Below are positions 17,536 through 26,800 of a stretch of 64,000 bases of DNA, in pieces. The stretch's first letter is position 1; each line of letters starts with the position of its first letter. This DNA comes from Solirubrobacterales bacterium (GTDB taxonomy: Bacteria > Actinomycetota > Thermoleophilia > Solirubrobacterales > 70-9): contig JAJTCK010000001.1 of the NCBI GenBank assembly GCA_021323175.1, forward strand, positions 1 to 64,000. The letters are read 5' to 3'. The notes under the pieces are model-generated. The model was not told the origin of the DNA, did not search any database, and saw only the letters and a list, made by a program, of their open reading frames with translations. The position numbers and the translations under genes were made by a program.

Positions 17536-17765
17536 TCGAGGATGTCGACGATCGCGCGCTTCTCGGCGGGGACGGCGGCCGCCTTGACCACCGCTCGCAG
17601 CGCGTTCGCCACCCGGCCACCACGGCCGATCACGCGACCGAGGTCATCCTCGGCGACCTCCAGCTCCAGGATGACCTCGCCCTCGATCTCCTCGATCTCC
17701 TCGACGTGCACGGCGGCGGGTTCCTCGACCAGTCCGCGGGCGAGGAATTCGAGCAGTTCGCGCAC
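17532..17765 (-). CDS. khpA: KH-domain RNA-binding protein KhpA
   Basis: 77 residues forming a single KH domain with the GxxG loop in LGRVIGRGGRVANALRAV. KhpA binds RNA, usually with KhpB, and influences cell division and translation. It sits in its classical place between rpsP and trmD, 9 bases downstream of rpsP, and overlaps trmD by 4 bases. Confidence 0.95.
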   Translation of the reverse strand: MRELLEFLARGLVEEPAAVHVEEIEEIEGEVILELEVAEDDLGRVIGRGGRVANALRAVVKAAAVPAEKRAIVDILD

Positions 17766-17774
17766 GCCGCCTCC

Positions 17775-18026
17775 CTAGGAGTAGCTGGACTCGATGCCCT
17801 TGGTGCGGAGCAGGTGAGAGACCGTGCGCGTCGGGCGCGCGCCGTGGTCAAGCCAGTGCTGGGCGCGATCCTCGTCGATCACGATCAGCGAGGGCTCCAT
17901 CTGGGGGTTGTACTGGCCGATCGTCTCGATCGTGCGACCATCGCGCGGCGAGCGCTTGTCGGCGACGACGATCCGCCAGATCGGGTTCTTCTTCGAACCA
18001 ACCCTTCTCAGTCTCATTCGAACCAT
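17775..18026 (-). CDS. rpsP: 30S ribosomal protein S16
   Basis: 83 residues. The N-terminus MVRMRLRRVGSKKNPIWRIV and GRTIETIGQYNP are the conserved S16 blocks. Normal length. It opens the rpsP-khpA-trmD run and begins only 14 bases after the stop of the ECF41 sigma gene, so its promoter must lie inside that gene or it is read through from upstream. Confidence 0.97.
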   Translation of the reverse strand: MVRMRLRRVGSKKNPIWRIVVADKRSPRDGRTIETIGQYNPQMEPSLIVIDEDRAQHWLDHGARPTRTVSHLLRTKGIESSYS

Positions 18027-18040
18027 TGCGACGCGGGAGG

Positions 18041-18967
18041 TTAGCGGCCATCGCCCGCCTGGGCCCGCAACAGGCGGCGCGGGTCGCCGAGCGGGCCAAC
18101 GTGCCTGAGCTTGTCAGGGTTGACCACCGAGGAGATGCCCTGGATGCGGCCGTCGGCGACGTCGAGGGCGAGCACGCTGATCACGCCGCCCTCGGGGTCG
18201 CGCGTGAGCACCCCCGCTTGGCCGTTCACCTCCACGCGCTCCCAGTTCACGTCGACACGGCGGGCGACCCTCCCCCACGCGGCAAGCGTCTTCGCCACGC
18301 GGCGAGCGCCGTGTAGGGCGCGGGCCAGCGCCGGGACCTTGCCGCCACCGTCGCCGCGCAGGACGACGTCCTCGGCCAGCATCGCCTCCAGATCCGCGAG
18401 CTCCCCCCGCTCCACGGCGGCCATGAACCGGTCCGCGAGCTCCTCGCCCCGTTCGCGCGAGGCCTCGAACCGCCCGCGTCCAGAGGCGACGTGACCGCGC
18501 GCCCTCGCCGCGAGCTGACGCGCGTTGGCCTCGCTGGTGCCAATGATCTCGGCCACCCGGTCGTACGGATAGTCGAACACCTCGCGCAGCAGGAACGCGG
18601 CCCGCTGCTCGGGCGTGAGGCTCTCGAGCAGGAGCAGGAACGCCATCGAGAGCGAGTCGGCCATCTCGGCGTGGGCCTCCGGATCCTCCGTCCCGCCCGT
18701 CAGCAGCGGCTCGGGAAGCCAGTCCCCTACGTACGTCTCACGGCGGTGGCGCGCCGAGCGCAGCTCGTCGATGCCGAGCCTCGTCACCACCGTCGCCACG
18801 TACGCGCGCGGAGAGTCGATCCGCTCGCCCCGCTCGAGCGCGGTGTGCAGCCGCAGAAGGCTCTCCTGGACGAGGTCCTCTGCCTCGGTGACAGTCCCCA
18901 CCATCCGGTAGGCGATGGCGAAGGCCTGCGGCCTCAGTTCCTCCAGCAGCTCTTCGCGCTCGTCCAT
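18041..18967 (-). CDS. ECF41-type RNA polymerase sigma factor with SnoaL-like C-terminus
   Basis: 308 residues. Sigma region 2 is at about 8-75 (AYRMVGTVTEAEDLVQE) and region 4 at about 115-165. A linker carries the WLPEP motif, and a SnoaL-like C-terminal domain has DGGGK and ends with NPDKL. These three motifs define ECF41, in which the fused C-terminal domain replaces an anti-sigma factor and tunes activity. ATG 18967 overlaps the epimerase stop (TGATG); TTG 18970 is possible. ECF41 members typically control a neighbouring carboxymuconolactone decarboxylase, oxidoreductase or epimerase; here the epimerase is directly upstream and carries the cognate promoter. Confidence 0.93.
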   Translation of the reverse strand: MDEREELLEELRPQAFAIAYRMVGTVTEAEDLVQESLLRLHTALERGERIDSPRAYVATVVTRLGIDELRSARHRRETYVGDWLPEPLLTGGTEDPEAHAEMADSLSMAFLLLLESLTPEQRAAFLLREVFDYPYDRVAEIIGTSEANARQLAARARGHVASGRGRFEASRERGEELADRFMAAVERGELADLEAMLAEDVVLRGDGGGKVPALARALHGARRVAKTLAAWGRVARRVDVNWERVEVNGQAGVLTRDPEGGVISVLALDVADGRIQGISSVVNPDKLRHVGPLGDPRRLLRAQAGDGR

Positions 18968-19911
18968 CAACCCAGCCCCTCGGCGAAGCCACGCCGCCAG
19001 CTCGCGTAGCGCGGCTGCCAGCCCAGCACCCGCTTCGCCTTGGCGTTGGACGCCCCGCGGCCCTCGGTCAGCATCTTCGTCATGGCCTCGCCCGCTAACA
19101 GCCGCGCGAGCCAGCGCGGCACCCGCAGCGGCGGCTTGGCGCCGACCTGCTCGGCCAGGACCGGGACCCAGTCCCGCGCCGGGGCGGGCTCGTCGTCCAC
19201 GACGTTGAAGATCCCGGGGGCCCCGGACTCCACCGCCAGCGCCGTCGCCCCGGCGGCATCGTCGATGTGGACGAGGGACATCAGGCCGTCGCCCGAGCGC
19301 AGCACGGGGAACTTGCGGGACATGATGGCCTCCAGCTGCTCGCCGTCGGGGGCCATCGAGGTACCCGGGCCATAGAAGCCCCCGTAGCGCAGCACGATGC
19401 CCTCGATGCCCTCGGCCGTGGTCACGATTCGCTCCAGCTCCCGGATCGCGGCGAGGCTGCGCTCCATGCCCTTCGGAGGATTGAGCTCGAGCGGGTCATC
19501 CTCGCTCTTCACGAGGGTGCCCTCCCGCGCGTAGGGCCAGCCGGCGAAGCTCTGCGCCACGAAGCGGCGGGCGCCTGCGTCCCGGGCAGCCTCGAGCAGG
19601 TTGCGCGTCCCCTGTGTCCGCAGCCGATTCGTCTGCGCGAACGTCTTGTCGAAGTGGCGGAAGTCCATGTCGCCGCCCGAGAGAGCGGTCGCTTGGTGCA
19701 CTACCACCTCGGGAGCCGCGTCGCGAACCGCCGCCTCGACGGCCGCCGCGTCCAGCGCGTCCAGCACGACGGGCTCGGCGCCCAGGCTCTCGACCAGGCC
19801 GCGCTTCGACGGGCTCGTCGTCGTTCCCGTCACGTCGTCTCCCGCGGCCACCAACTGCGGGACGAGCCTGCGGCCCAGTGCTCCGCTTGCGCCAACCACG
19901 AACACCTTCAT
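18967..19911 (-). CDS. NAD-dependent epimerase/dehydratase, ECF41 target
   Basis: 314 residues, an extended SDR. The Rossmann motif is VVGASGALGRRLVPQLV (GxxGxxG), followed by VVHQATALSGG. The active-site Tyr/Lys pair is not in canonical YxxxK form: the equivalent segment reads FAGWPYAREG. The C-terminal substrate region is PLRVPRWLARLLAG. It may be an atypical SDR binding NADP(H). ATG 19911 follows a strong GGAGG; GTG 19935 falls at the expected transcription start and is rejected. It forms a two-gene operon with the sigma factor. Confidence 0.88.
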   Translation of the reverse strand: MKVFVVGASGALGRRLVPQLVAAGDDVTGTTTSPSKRGLVESLGAEPVVLDALDAAAVEAAVRDAAPEVVVHQATALSGGDMDFRHFDKTFAQTNRLRTQGTRNLLEAARDAGARRFVAQSFAGWPYAREGTLVKSEDDPLELNPPKGMERSLAAIRELERIVTTAEGIEGIVLRYGGFYGPGTSMAPDGEQLEAIMSRKFPVLRSGDGLMSLVHIDDAAGATALAVESGAPGIFNVVDDEPAPARDWVPVLAEQVGAKPPLRVPRWLARLLAGEAMTKMLTEGRGASNAKAKRVLGWQPRYASWRRGFAEGLG

Positions 19912-19942
19912 GTTGCCTCCTTCGTCTCGGTTCACACATTGA

Positions 19943-19969
19943 GACGAGGTGGCCCGGCCAGCTGTGACA
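19943..19969 (-). promoter_or_regulatory. ECF41-dependent promoter
   Basis: On the minus strand TGTCACA (19969-19963), exactly 16 bases, then CGTC (19946-19943). This is the published ECF41 consensus as I recall it, with no mismatch. It lies 31 bases upstream of the epimerase ATG, giving a short 5' leader that contains the GGAGG ribosome site. It implies autoregulation of the epimerase-sigma operon. Confidence 0.85.
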
Positions 19970-19975
19970 GCCAGG

Positions 19976-21307
19976 CTAGCGAGCGCCGCGCATCAGCTGC
20001 TCCGGCGAGGGCATCTTGCCCTCGGAAAGCTGCTTCATCATCTTTCGCATCTGGCCGAACTGCTTGACCAGGCGGTTGACGGCCTGGACGTTCGTGCCCG
20101 AGCCGGCCGCGATGCGCTTGCGGCGGGAGCCGTTGATCTGGTCGGGATGAGCGCGCTCGTGGGGCGTCATCGAGAGCACGATCGCCTCGATCCGGTCGAT
20201 CTCGCGCTCATCCACCTCCCCCATTCCCTGCATCGCCTTCCCCATGCCGGGGATCATCTTCATGATGCTCCCGAGCGGTCCCATGCGGCGGACCTGCTTG
20301 AGCTGGGTCAGGAAGTCGTCCAGCGTGAACTGCTGCTTGCGGAGCTTCTGCTCCAGGTCCGCCGCCTGGTCTGCGTCGAACTCCTCCTGGCTCTTCTCGA
20401 TCAGGGACATCACGTCGCCCATGCCGAGGATGCGGCCCGCCATCCGGTCCGGGTGGAAGCGCTCCAGCTCGTCCAGCTTCTCGCCGGTGGACGCGTACAT
20501 GATCGGCTTGCCGGTCACCGCCCGAACCGAGAGCGCCGCGCCGCCGCGCGCGTCGCCGTCGAGCTTGGTGATGACGACGCCGTCGAACTCCGCCACCTCG
20601 GCGAAGCTCTCGGCGACATTGACGGCGTCCTGTCCGGTCATCGCGTCCAGCACCAACAGCACGTCCATCGGCTTGGTCGCCTTACGGACCGCGGCCAGCT
20701 CGTCCATCAGGTCCTGGTCCACGTGCAGCCGCCCGGCGGTGTCGACGATCAGCACGTCGCGGCCTTCGGCCTTGGCCTGATCCAGGGCCCACTTGGCGAC
20801 ATTGACCGCGTCGGACTCGCCGGGCACCGTATAAACGTGCGCCTTCGCCTGCTCGCCCAGCTTCTGGAGCTGCTCGACCGCCGCCGGGCGCTGAAGGTCG
20901 CAGGCCGCCAGGGCGACATCCTTGTTGTCCTTGCGCAGCAGCTTCGCGAGCTTCGCCGCCGCCGTCGTCTTGCCCGAGCCCTGCAGTCCGGCCATCAGGA
21001 TGACCGTCGGCGAGTTCGGCGCGAAGGCCAGGTCGCGGCTGCCTCCGCCCATCAGCTCCGTCAGCTCGTCGTTGACAGCCCTGACGACCGTCTGGCCCGG
21101 GTTCAGCGCCTCGGAGACCTCCTCGCCCTCCAGCCGCTCGCGCAGCGAAGCCGTGAAGTCCTTCACGACCTTGAAGTTGACGTCGGCCTCGAGCAGCGCC
21201 AGGCGAACCTCGCGCAGGGCCTTCTTGACGTCGTCCTCGGAGAGCTTGCCGCGGGAGCGGACCTCCGAGAGCACGCCCTGAAGTCGCTCTGAGAGCTGAT
21301 CGAACAT
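19976..21307 (-). CDS. ffh: Signal recognition particle protein Ffh
   Basis: 443 residues from ATG 21307 (MFDQLSERLQG). N domain at 1-85; the GTPase G domain has GLQGSGKTTAAAKLA, DTAGR and TKLDGDARGG. The Met-rich M domain (about 300-430) carries GPLGSIMKMIPGMG and RIAAGSGTNVQAVNRLVKQF and binds 4.5S RNA and signal peptides. The open frame upstream to 21514 is a shadow of the plus-strand gene. Its usual downstream neighbour rpsP is separated from it by the epimerase-ECF41 cassette. Confidence 0.97.
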   Translation of the reverse strand: MFDQLSERLQGVLSEVRSRGKLSEDDVKKALREVRLALLEADVNFKVVKDFTASLRERLEGEEVSEALNPGQTVVRAVNDELTELMGGGSRDLAFAPNSPTVILMAGLQGSGKTTAAAKLAKLLRKDNKDVALAACDLQRPAAVEQLQKLGEQAKAHVYTVPGESDAVNVAKWALDQAKAEGRDVLIVDTAGRLHVDQDLMDELAAVRKATKPMDVLLVLDAMTGQDAVNVAESFAEVAEFDGVVITKLDGDARGGAALSVRAVTGKPIMYASTGEKLDELERFHPDRMAGRILGMGDVMSLIEKSQEEFDADQAADLEQKLRKQQFTLDDFLTQLKQVRRMGPLGSIMKMIPGMGKAMQGMGEVDEREIDRIEAIVLSMTPHERAHPDQINGSRRKRIAAGSGTNVQAVNRLVKQFGQMRKMMKQLSEGKMPSPEQLMRGAR

Positions 21308-21347
21308 GTGGGCGAGGGAGGGTAGTGCCTGGGTTACGGTTGGCCGC

Positions 21348-21818
21348 GTGCCGGGTTGGCCTGCCACCCTGTTCGCGCTCAGCGGGCTCATGCTGTTAGC
21401 TGGGACCGCGCTCGGGCTGGCGGTCGGAGACGGCGGCTCGGAGGCCGCCGACACCGCGGCGACGGCCATGGTCATCGGTTCGCTCGCGGTCTTCCCCCTG
21501 GCCGTCCTCGTCACGCTGGCCCGGATCCTCCAGCGCCCGGGCGCCGGGCGCCATCGGGACCTGATCGGCTTCTGCTGCGCCGCCTGGCTGGTGGCCCTGG
21601 GGCTCGTCTGGGCCGGTCTCGGAGATGCCGGCGACGGCGACTATGCGATCGCAGCCATCGCACTCGGGACGGTCGCGCTGCTCCCTTTCGCGCTGTGGCC
21701 GGTCGCGTTATGGCTGACGGCCGAGAGGCGGGGGCGCCGGCCACCGGTCCGGCCCGCGCTTGCACTGCTCGGTCTCGCAGCGGTTCTGGCGGCGGCGGCC
21801 TGGCTGCTCGGCGACTGA
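21348..21818 (+). CDS. Hypothetical membrane protein, four helices
   Basis: 156 residues from GTG 21348. Four hydrophobic segments: TLFALSGLMLLAGTALGLAV, MVIGSLAVFPLAVLVTLA, a third around AAWLVALGLVWAGL with AIAAIALGTVALLPFALWPVAL, and a last near LALLGLAAVLAAAAWLL. No family recognised. It is divergent from ffh (40 bp) and 22 bases upstream of the BASS transporter, so the two probably share a promoter. Confidence 0.6.
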   Translation: MPGWPATLFALSGLMLLAGTALGLAVGDGGSEAADTAATAMVIGSLAVFPLAVLVTLARILQRPGAGRHRDLIGFCCAAWLVALGLVWAGLGDAGDGDYAIAAIALGTVALLPFALWPVALWLTAERRGRRPPVRPALALLGLAAVLAAAAWLLGD

Positions 21819-21840
21819 CACGCAGATAGAACTACGGGCG

Positions 21841-22722
21841 GTGGAGGACTCCGTCTTCGCAACGGTGCTGCTCCCGATCGCCCTGGCCGTGATCATGTTC
21901 AGCCTCGGGATGTCCCTCACGGTGGATGACTTCCGCAGGGTCGTCGTCTATCCCCGAGGCATCTCGATCGGGATCTTGAACCTGGCGATCCTGTCGCCGC
22001 TCCTGGCGTTCGGAATCGCCGAGCTGTTCGACCTGAAGCCGGCGATGGCGGTCGGGCTCGTCCTTTTGGGAGCGTCCCCCGGCGGCACCATGGCGAACCT
22101 GCTCACCCACCTGGCGCGAGGGGACACGGCCCTCTCCATCTCCATCACAGGGATCTCGAGCGTCGCCTCGGCGATCACCGTGCCGCTCTTCCTGTCTCTC
22201 TCGATCGACCACTTCGGGGCCGTCGGGTTGGAGGATGACGTCAGCATGCTGGGCGTCGTCGCCCGCGTACTGGCGATCACAGTCGTACCGCTGGCGCTCG
22301 GAATGCGCCTCCGGGCCCGGCGACCCTCGCGGATCGCGGAGATCCAGCCGCGCTTCCAGCGAATCGCGTTCATCCTCTTCCTGGGAATCGTGGTCGGCGT
22401 GGTCATCGCCGAGAACGAGCGTGTCTTCGAGAACCTCGACGCGGTGCTCGCCGCAGCGGTCGCGCTCAACCTGGCTGCGATGGCGATCTCGTTCACGATC
22501 GCCCGGCTGGCGCGCCTGGACGACCGCCAGTCCACCGCAATCGCGATTGAGCTCGGCGTCCACAACACGGCGCTGGCGATCGCCGTTGCCGCGACGATCG
22601 ACACCGAGCTCACGATCCCCGCCGCCGTCTACGCGTCGTTCATGTTCGTCTCGGCCGGCCTGTTCGCACGCCTGATGTACCGCCGCAATGACGCGGAGGC
22701 GCCGGCGGGCGCTCAGTCGTAG
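21841..22722 (+). CDS. Bile acid:sodium symporter (BASS) family transporter
   Basis: 293 residues, GTG start (VEDSVFATVLLP). About nine to ten membrane helices. Family marks include MFSLGMSLTVDDFRRV near the N-terminus, LLGASPGGTMANLLTHLARGDTALSISIT (the Na+-site crossover helix with Gly-Gly and Asn), and the second inverted repeat ending with ELGVHNTALAIAVA. BASS proteins carry organic anions with Na+; the substrate here is unknown. It converges with ftsY. Confidence 0.92.
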   Translation: MEDSVFATVLLPIALAVIMFSLGMSLTVDDFRRVVVYPRGISIGILNLAILSPLLAFGIAELFDLKPAMAVGLVLLGASPGGTMANLLTHLARGDTALSISITGISSVASAITVPLFLSLSIDHFGAVGLEDDVSMLGVVARVLAITVVPLALGMRLRARRPSRIAEIQPRFQRIAFILFLGIVVGVVIAENERVFENLDAVLAAAVALNLAAMAISFTIARLARLDDRQSTAIAIELGVHNTALAIAVAATIDTELTIPAAVYASFMFVSAGLFARLMYRRNDAEAPAGAQS

Positions 22723-22821
22723 ACGTAGATCATCTCCCGACCTCGATCCAGTCGTAGATGAAGACCGAGTACGAGCGGGTCGATCACGAAGGTCCAGGGC
22801 TCCGCCCGTTGGCGCCCCGCG

Positions 22822-23808
22822 CTATTCGGCCAGCAGCGCCCGAGCGAACTGCTCGGAGTCGAAGGGGCGCAGGTCCTCCAGGGACTCGCCGATCCCGATC
22901 AGCTTGACCGGAATCCCCAGCTCCGAGGCGATCGCCAGGGCAACCCCTCCCTTCGCCGACCCGTCGAGTTTGGTCAGCACCGCTCCGGTGACCGCGACGG
23001 ACCTCGAGAACTCCTGCGCCTGGCGTACCCCATTCTGTCCGGTCGTGGCGTCGATCACGACCAGCGTCTCGTGGGGGGCGTCCGGCAGCTGCTTCGCGAT
23101 CACCCTGCGGACCTTGGACAACTCCTCCATCAGGTTTCCCTTGGTGTGCAGGCGCCCCGCGGTGTCGCAGATCACCACGTCGGAGCCGCGTGCGCGCGCG
23201 GCCTCGACGGCGTCGAACGCCACCGCGCCGGGGTCTCCCCCCTCAGTCCCTCTGACGATCTGGCATCCGGCGCGCTCGGCCCACTCGGTCAGCTGTTCGA
23301 CTGCCGCCGCGCGATAGGTGTCGGCGGCGCCCACCACGACGTCCAGGCCCAGCTCCTGCTGCAGGTGCCACGCGATCTTCCCGATCGTGGTGGTCTTTCC
23401 CGTCCCGTTCACCCCGACGACCATCAGCACGGCCGGATCGGCGCCCAGCCGGATCCGCGGATCCGCGGACGGGCTTGCCGTCTCCGCGAGCAACTCGATC
23501 AGCCGCTCGCGCAGCCGCTCTCCCCCCGTGACATCGCCCGCCTCGTACTCGTCCTCGAGGCGGCGCACGACCGCCGCGGTCGTCGGAGCGCCAACGTCCG
23601 CCAGGATGAGCGCCTCCTCCAGGCTCTCCCATGTCCCGTCGTCGATGCCGGCGGTGAGACTCGAACCCAGCTCCGCCCCAAGCGCCTTGCGGCTCCTCGA
23701 CAGGCCCTGGCGCAGGCGGGAGAAGACGCCCTCACGCCCCTCCGGCTCCGGACCGACCGGAATCTCCCGGTCGCCGAGGTCGAACGCGTCTCGCCAGCTC
23801 GTTGGCAT
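22822..23808 (-). CDS. ftsY: Signal recognition particle receptor FtsY
   Basis: 328 residues. SRP GTPase motifs: GVNGTGKTTTIGKIAWHL, DTAGRLHTKGNLMEEL, and TKLDGSAKGGVALAIASELGIPVKLIGIGE. The N-terminal acidic A region found in many FtsY is reduced to about 25 residues. It acts at the membrane with Ffh. It is 27 bases downstream of smc, a conserved smc-ftsY pair. Confidence 0.97.
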   Translation of the reverse strand: MPTSWRDAFDLGDREIPVGPEPEGREGVFSRLRQGLSRSRKALGAELGSSLTAGIDDGTWESLEEALILADVGAPTTAAVVRRLEDEYEAGDVTGGERLRERLIELLAETASPSADPRIRLGADPAVLMVVGVNGTGKTTTIGKIAWHLQQELGLDVVVGAADTYRAAAVEQLTEWAERAGCQIVRGTEGGDPGAVAFDAVEAARARGSDVVICDTAGRLHTKGNLMEELSKVRRVIAKQLPDAPHETLVVIDATTGQNGVRQAQEFSRSVAVTGAVLTKLDGSAKGGVALAIASELGIPVKLIGIGESLEDLRPFDSEQFARALLAE

Positions 23809-23835
23809 GAGCGGTGAGGGTAGTGCCGGCCGGGA

Positions 23836-26800
23836 CTACGCTGCTTCGGCTTCGGCGGCGTCGGCCTCGGGGATCTCCCCCGGGCGAAGCTCGCCGTCGC
23901 GAGGCAGGCGACGCGAGACCACCTTGGTGACGCCGTCACCCGCCATGCTGACGCCGTAGAGGATGTCCGCGGCGTCCATCGTCCGCTTCTGGTGTGTGAC
24001 GACGATGAACTGCGAGCGCTCGGAGAAGCGGCGGACCAGTTGGATGAAGCGGTCCAGATTGATGTCGTCCAGCGCGGCCTCGACCTCGTCCAGGATGTAG
24101 AAGGGGCAGGGGCGTGCCATCAGGACGGCGAACACGAACGCCAGGGCCACGAGCGACTTCTCGCCGCCCGAGAGTAGGGACAGGCGCCTGCTCGACTTGC
24201 CGGCCGGGCGAACCTCGATCTCCACGCCCCAGGCCTCGTCCGTGGGGGCGCCATAGCCGTCTGTCTCCTCGTCAAGGGCCTCCTCGGCGGCCAGCTCGCC
24301 CACCCCGTTGCGGTCGGTCCCTGACTTCGGCGTGACGTCGATGCGGCGCAGGCGGCCGGAGCCGCCCGGGAACAGCTCCATGATCATCTCCTCGAAGTTG
24401 CGCGCGGTGGACTCGAAGGTGTCTTCGAACGCCTGGGCGATCTCGCGGTCGGTCCGCCGGATCAGGGAGCGCAGGTCGCCCATCGCCGCCTCCAGGTCCT
24501 TGCGCTGGGCGGCCAGGTCCTTGACGTGCTCGCTCGCCTCCTCGTACTCCCTCTTCGCCAGCGGGTTCACGGGGCCGATCTGCTCGCGGCGGCGGACGAG
24601 GCGCTCGAGCTTCGTCTCGATCTCGGCGCGCTCGGCGTCCGGCAAGAGCGCGTCCGCGACTTCCAGCTCGCGCTCGAGCGTCTTCCCCAGCCGGCCGAGT
24701 TCCTCACGCCCCTCATCGCGCTGCTGGCGCAGCCGGGAGGCCTCGACCTCTCCAGCGGTCAGCGTCTCGCTGACCGTCCGCATCTCGCCCTGCATCTCGT
24801 ACTCCTGGCGTGAGCACTCGCGCAGCTCGGCCGCGACCTGACCTCCACCCTGCTCGCCACCGCCCACGGTCCCGAGGGACTCTGCGTGGCGCTCGAGCCG
24901 CTCGGCGACCGCGGCGAGCGCGTCCCTCGCCCGCTCCAGCGCAGGCAGGGTCCTCTGCTCCAGTTCGATCCTGGCCCGTAACTGCTCCTGGTCTCGCCGG
25001 CGCGCCTGGGCCGCCTTCTCGGCGGATTGCGCGTGCCGGCGCTCCGCCTCGAGCTCGGCCTCCAGTCGCGCACGCTTGACCGTCGAAGCGCCGTCCTCCT
25101 CCCTGTCCGCGCGGCGATCCGAGCGCCACCTCGCACGGCTCGCCTCCTCGGCCGCCTCGTCCACGCGGCGGCGACCTTCGCGCAGCGCCAGATCGGTCTC
25201 GTCGCGGAGGTCTCGGGCCTTCGCCAACGCCTGCTCGGCGCGCTCCAGGTCGCGTTTGCCGCGCTCCTCAGTCGCGCGGCGCTGCTCCAGGCGCGAGACC
25301 AGCTCCTCGCGGGCGGAGCGGGCCGCGAGCGCTGGGTCCGTGCCTTCCCGCGGGAGCCGGCGCAGCTCGCGGACGCCACCGTCGAAGGCGTCCCCGTCCA
25401 CCGTCACGGCGATCCCCGTGAAGCCTTGGGGCAGCTCCGTGAGGTCATCGACGAGCCACGCGTCCGCAAGTAGCCGCTGGGCGATCTCGAGGGCCGTGCC
25501 ATCGGCCGTGACCAGGTCGAGCAACCGCCGCGCTCCGGCGACCGGCGGGTCGGCCGCTGCCTCGGGCCCGCGGCCGCCCGCGACCAGGGCGCGCAAGGCA
25601 CCCTCGCTGCCGGCCAGGCGACCGACGCCGTCGGCGACGCTCTGAACGACAGCCGCGCGCAGGCGCTCCCCCAGGGCCGCCGAGAGCGCCCGCTCGATGC
25701 CGGGTCCGGTCTCGATCAGGCCGGCCAGGACCTCGTCGTCGCCCTCCATCGCGGCCCGCGCAAGCTTCGCCTCGATGGCCGCGAGGTCGCCCTCCATGGC
25801 GGCACGCCGCTCCGACGCCTTCTCGGCCTCAGCCCTGGCGCGGTCCCGCATCGCGCTGGCACGCTTGCACGCCTCGGCGGCCTGCCCTGCCTCCCGCTCG
25901 AGCACCGACAGCGCAGCCGCGGCCTCGCTGCGCGCCTCCTCGGCGGCGGCGGCCTGCTCGCGCAGCTTTGTCAGCTCGCCGCCGGGCTCTTGGCCGTCCA
26001 GGGCGGCCAGGGCCGCCTCCAGCTCGCCGACCCGCTCGGCGGCCGCCCGGCCGATCTCCGGGCCTTCGTCGAGCTGCTCCAGGCGAAGCTGGCGCTCGCC
26101 CAGGCCCGAACGGAGGTCCCGGACCGCGGACTCGGTCGCCTCGGCCCTGGCGCGGACCCTCTCCAGCGTCCCTCGGGCGTGCGCCAGACGCTCGCCGTGC
26201 TCGCGCCGTTCGTCCTCACCCGAGGCCACCTTCTCCTCGATCGCCGAGCGCCGCCTGTGGACCTCCTCCAAGCGCGCCTCTATCGCGTCGCGCCTGGAGC
26301 GGGCCTCGGTCAGCTTGGCCTCCGAGGCCTCGAGCAAGCGCTCGTGCGAGTGCAGCTCGGAGGCCACCACGGTCGCGCGCAGCTCGCTCTCCTGGGCCAC
26401 CAGCTTCGCGGTCCGCTCCGCGGCCTCCGCCTGCCGCTTCAGCGGCCGCAGACGCGAACGCGCCTCGCGCTCGACGTCCAGCGCGCGGTCCAGGTTCTCC
26501 TGGGTTCGGTCCAGCTTCAGCTGAGCCCGGTGGCGCCGCTTGCGGTGCTTTCCGAGGCCCGCGGCCTCCTCGATCAGCATGCGGCGGTCCCGCGGCTTGG
26601 AACTTACGATCGCCTCCACCCGGCCCTGGCTGATGACCGAGTGCATCTCGCGGCCCATGTTCGTGTCCGAGAGCACCTCGACCACGTCCGCGAGGCGGCA
26701 GCGTGCCCCGTTCAGCCGATACTCGCCGTCGCCGTTGCGCTCGATCCGGCGGGTGATCGAGATCTCGGAGAAGTCGCTTGCCGCGCGTCCCTCGGAGTTG

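Noticed and set aside
22723-22821. Possible gene fragment between the BASS transporter and ftsY
   Set aside because: Convergent 99-bp gap with no start or motif; a near repeat of CAGTCGTAGA is too short to interpret.
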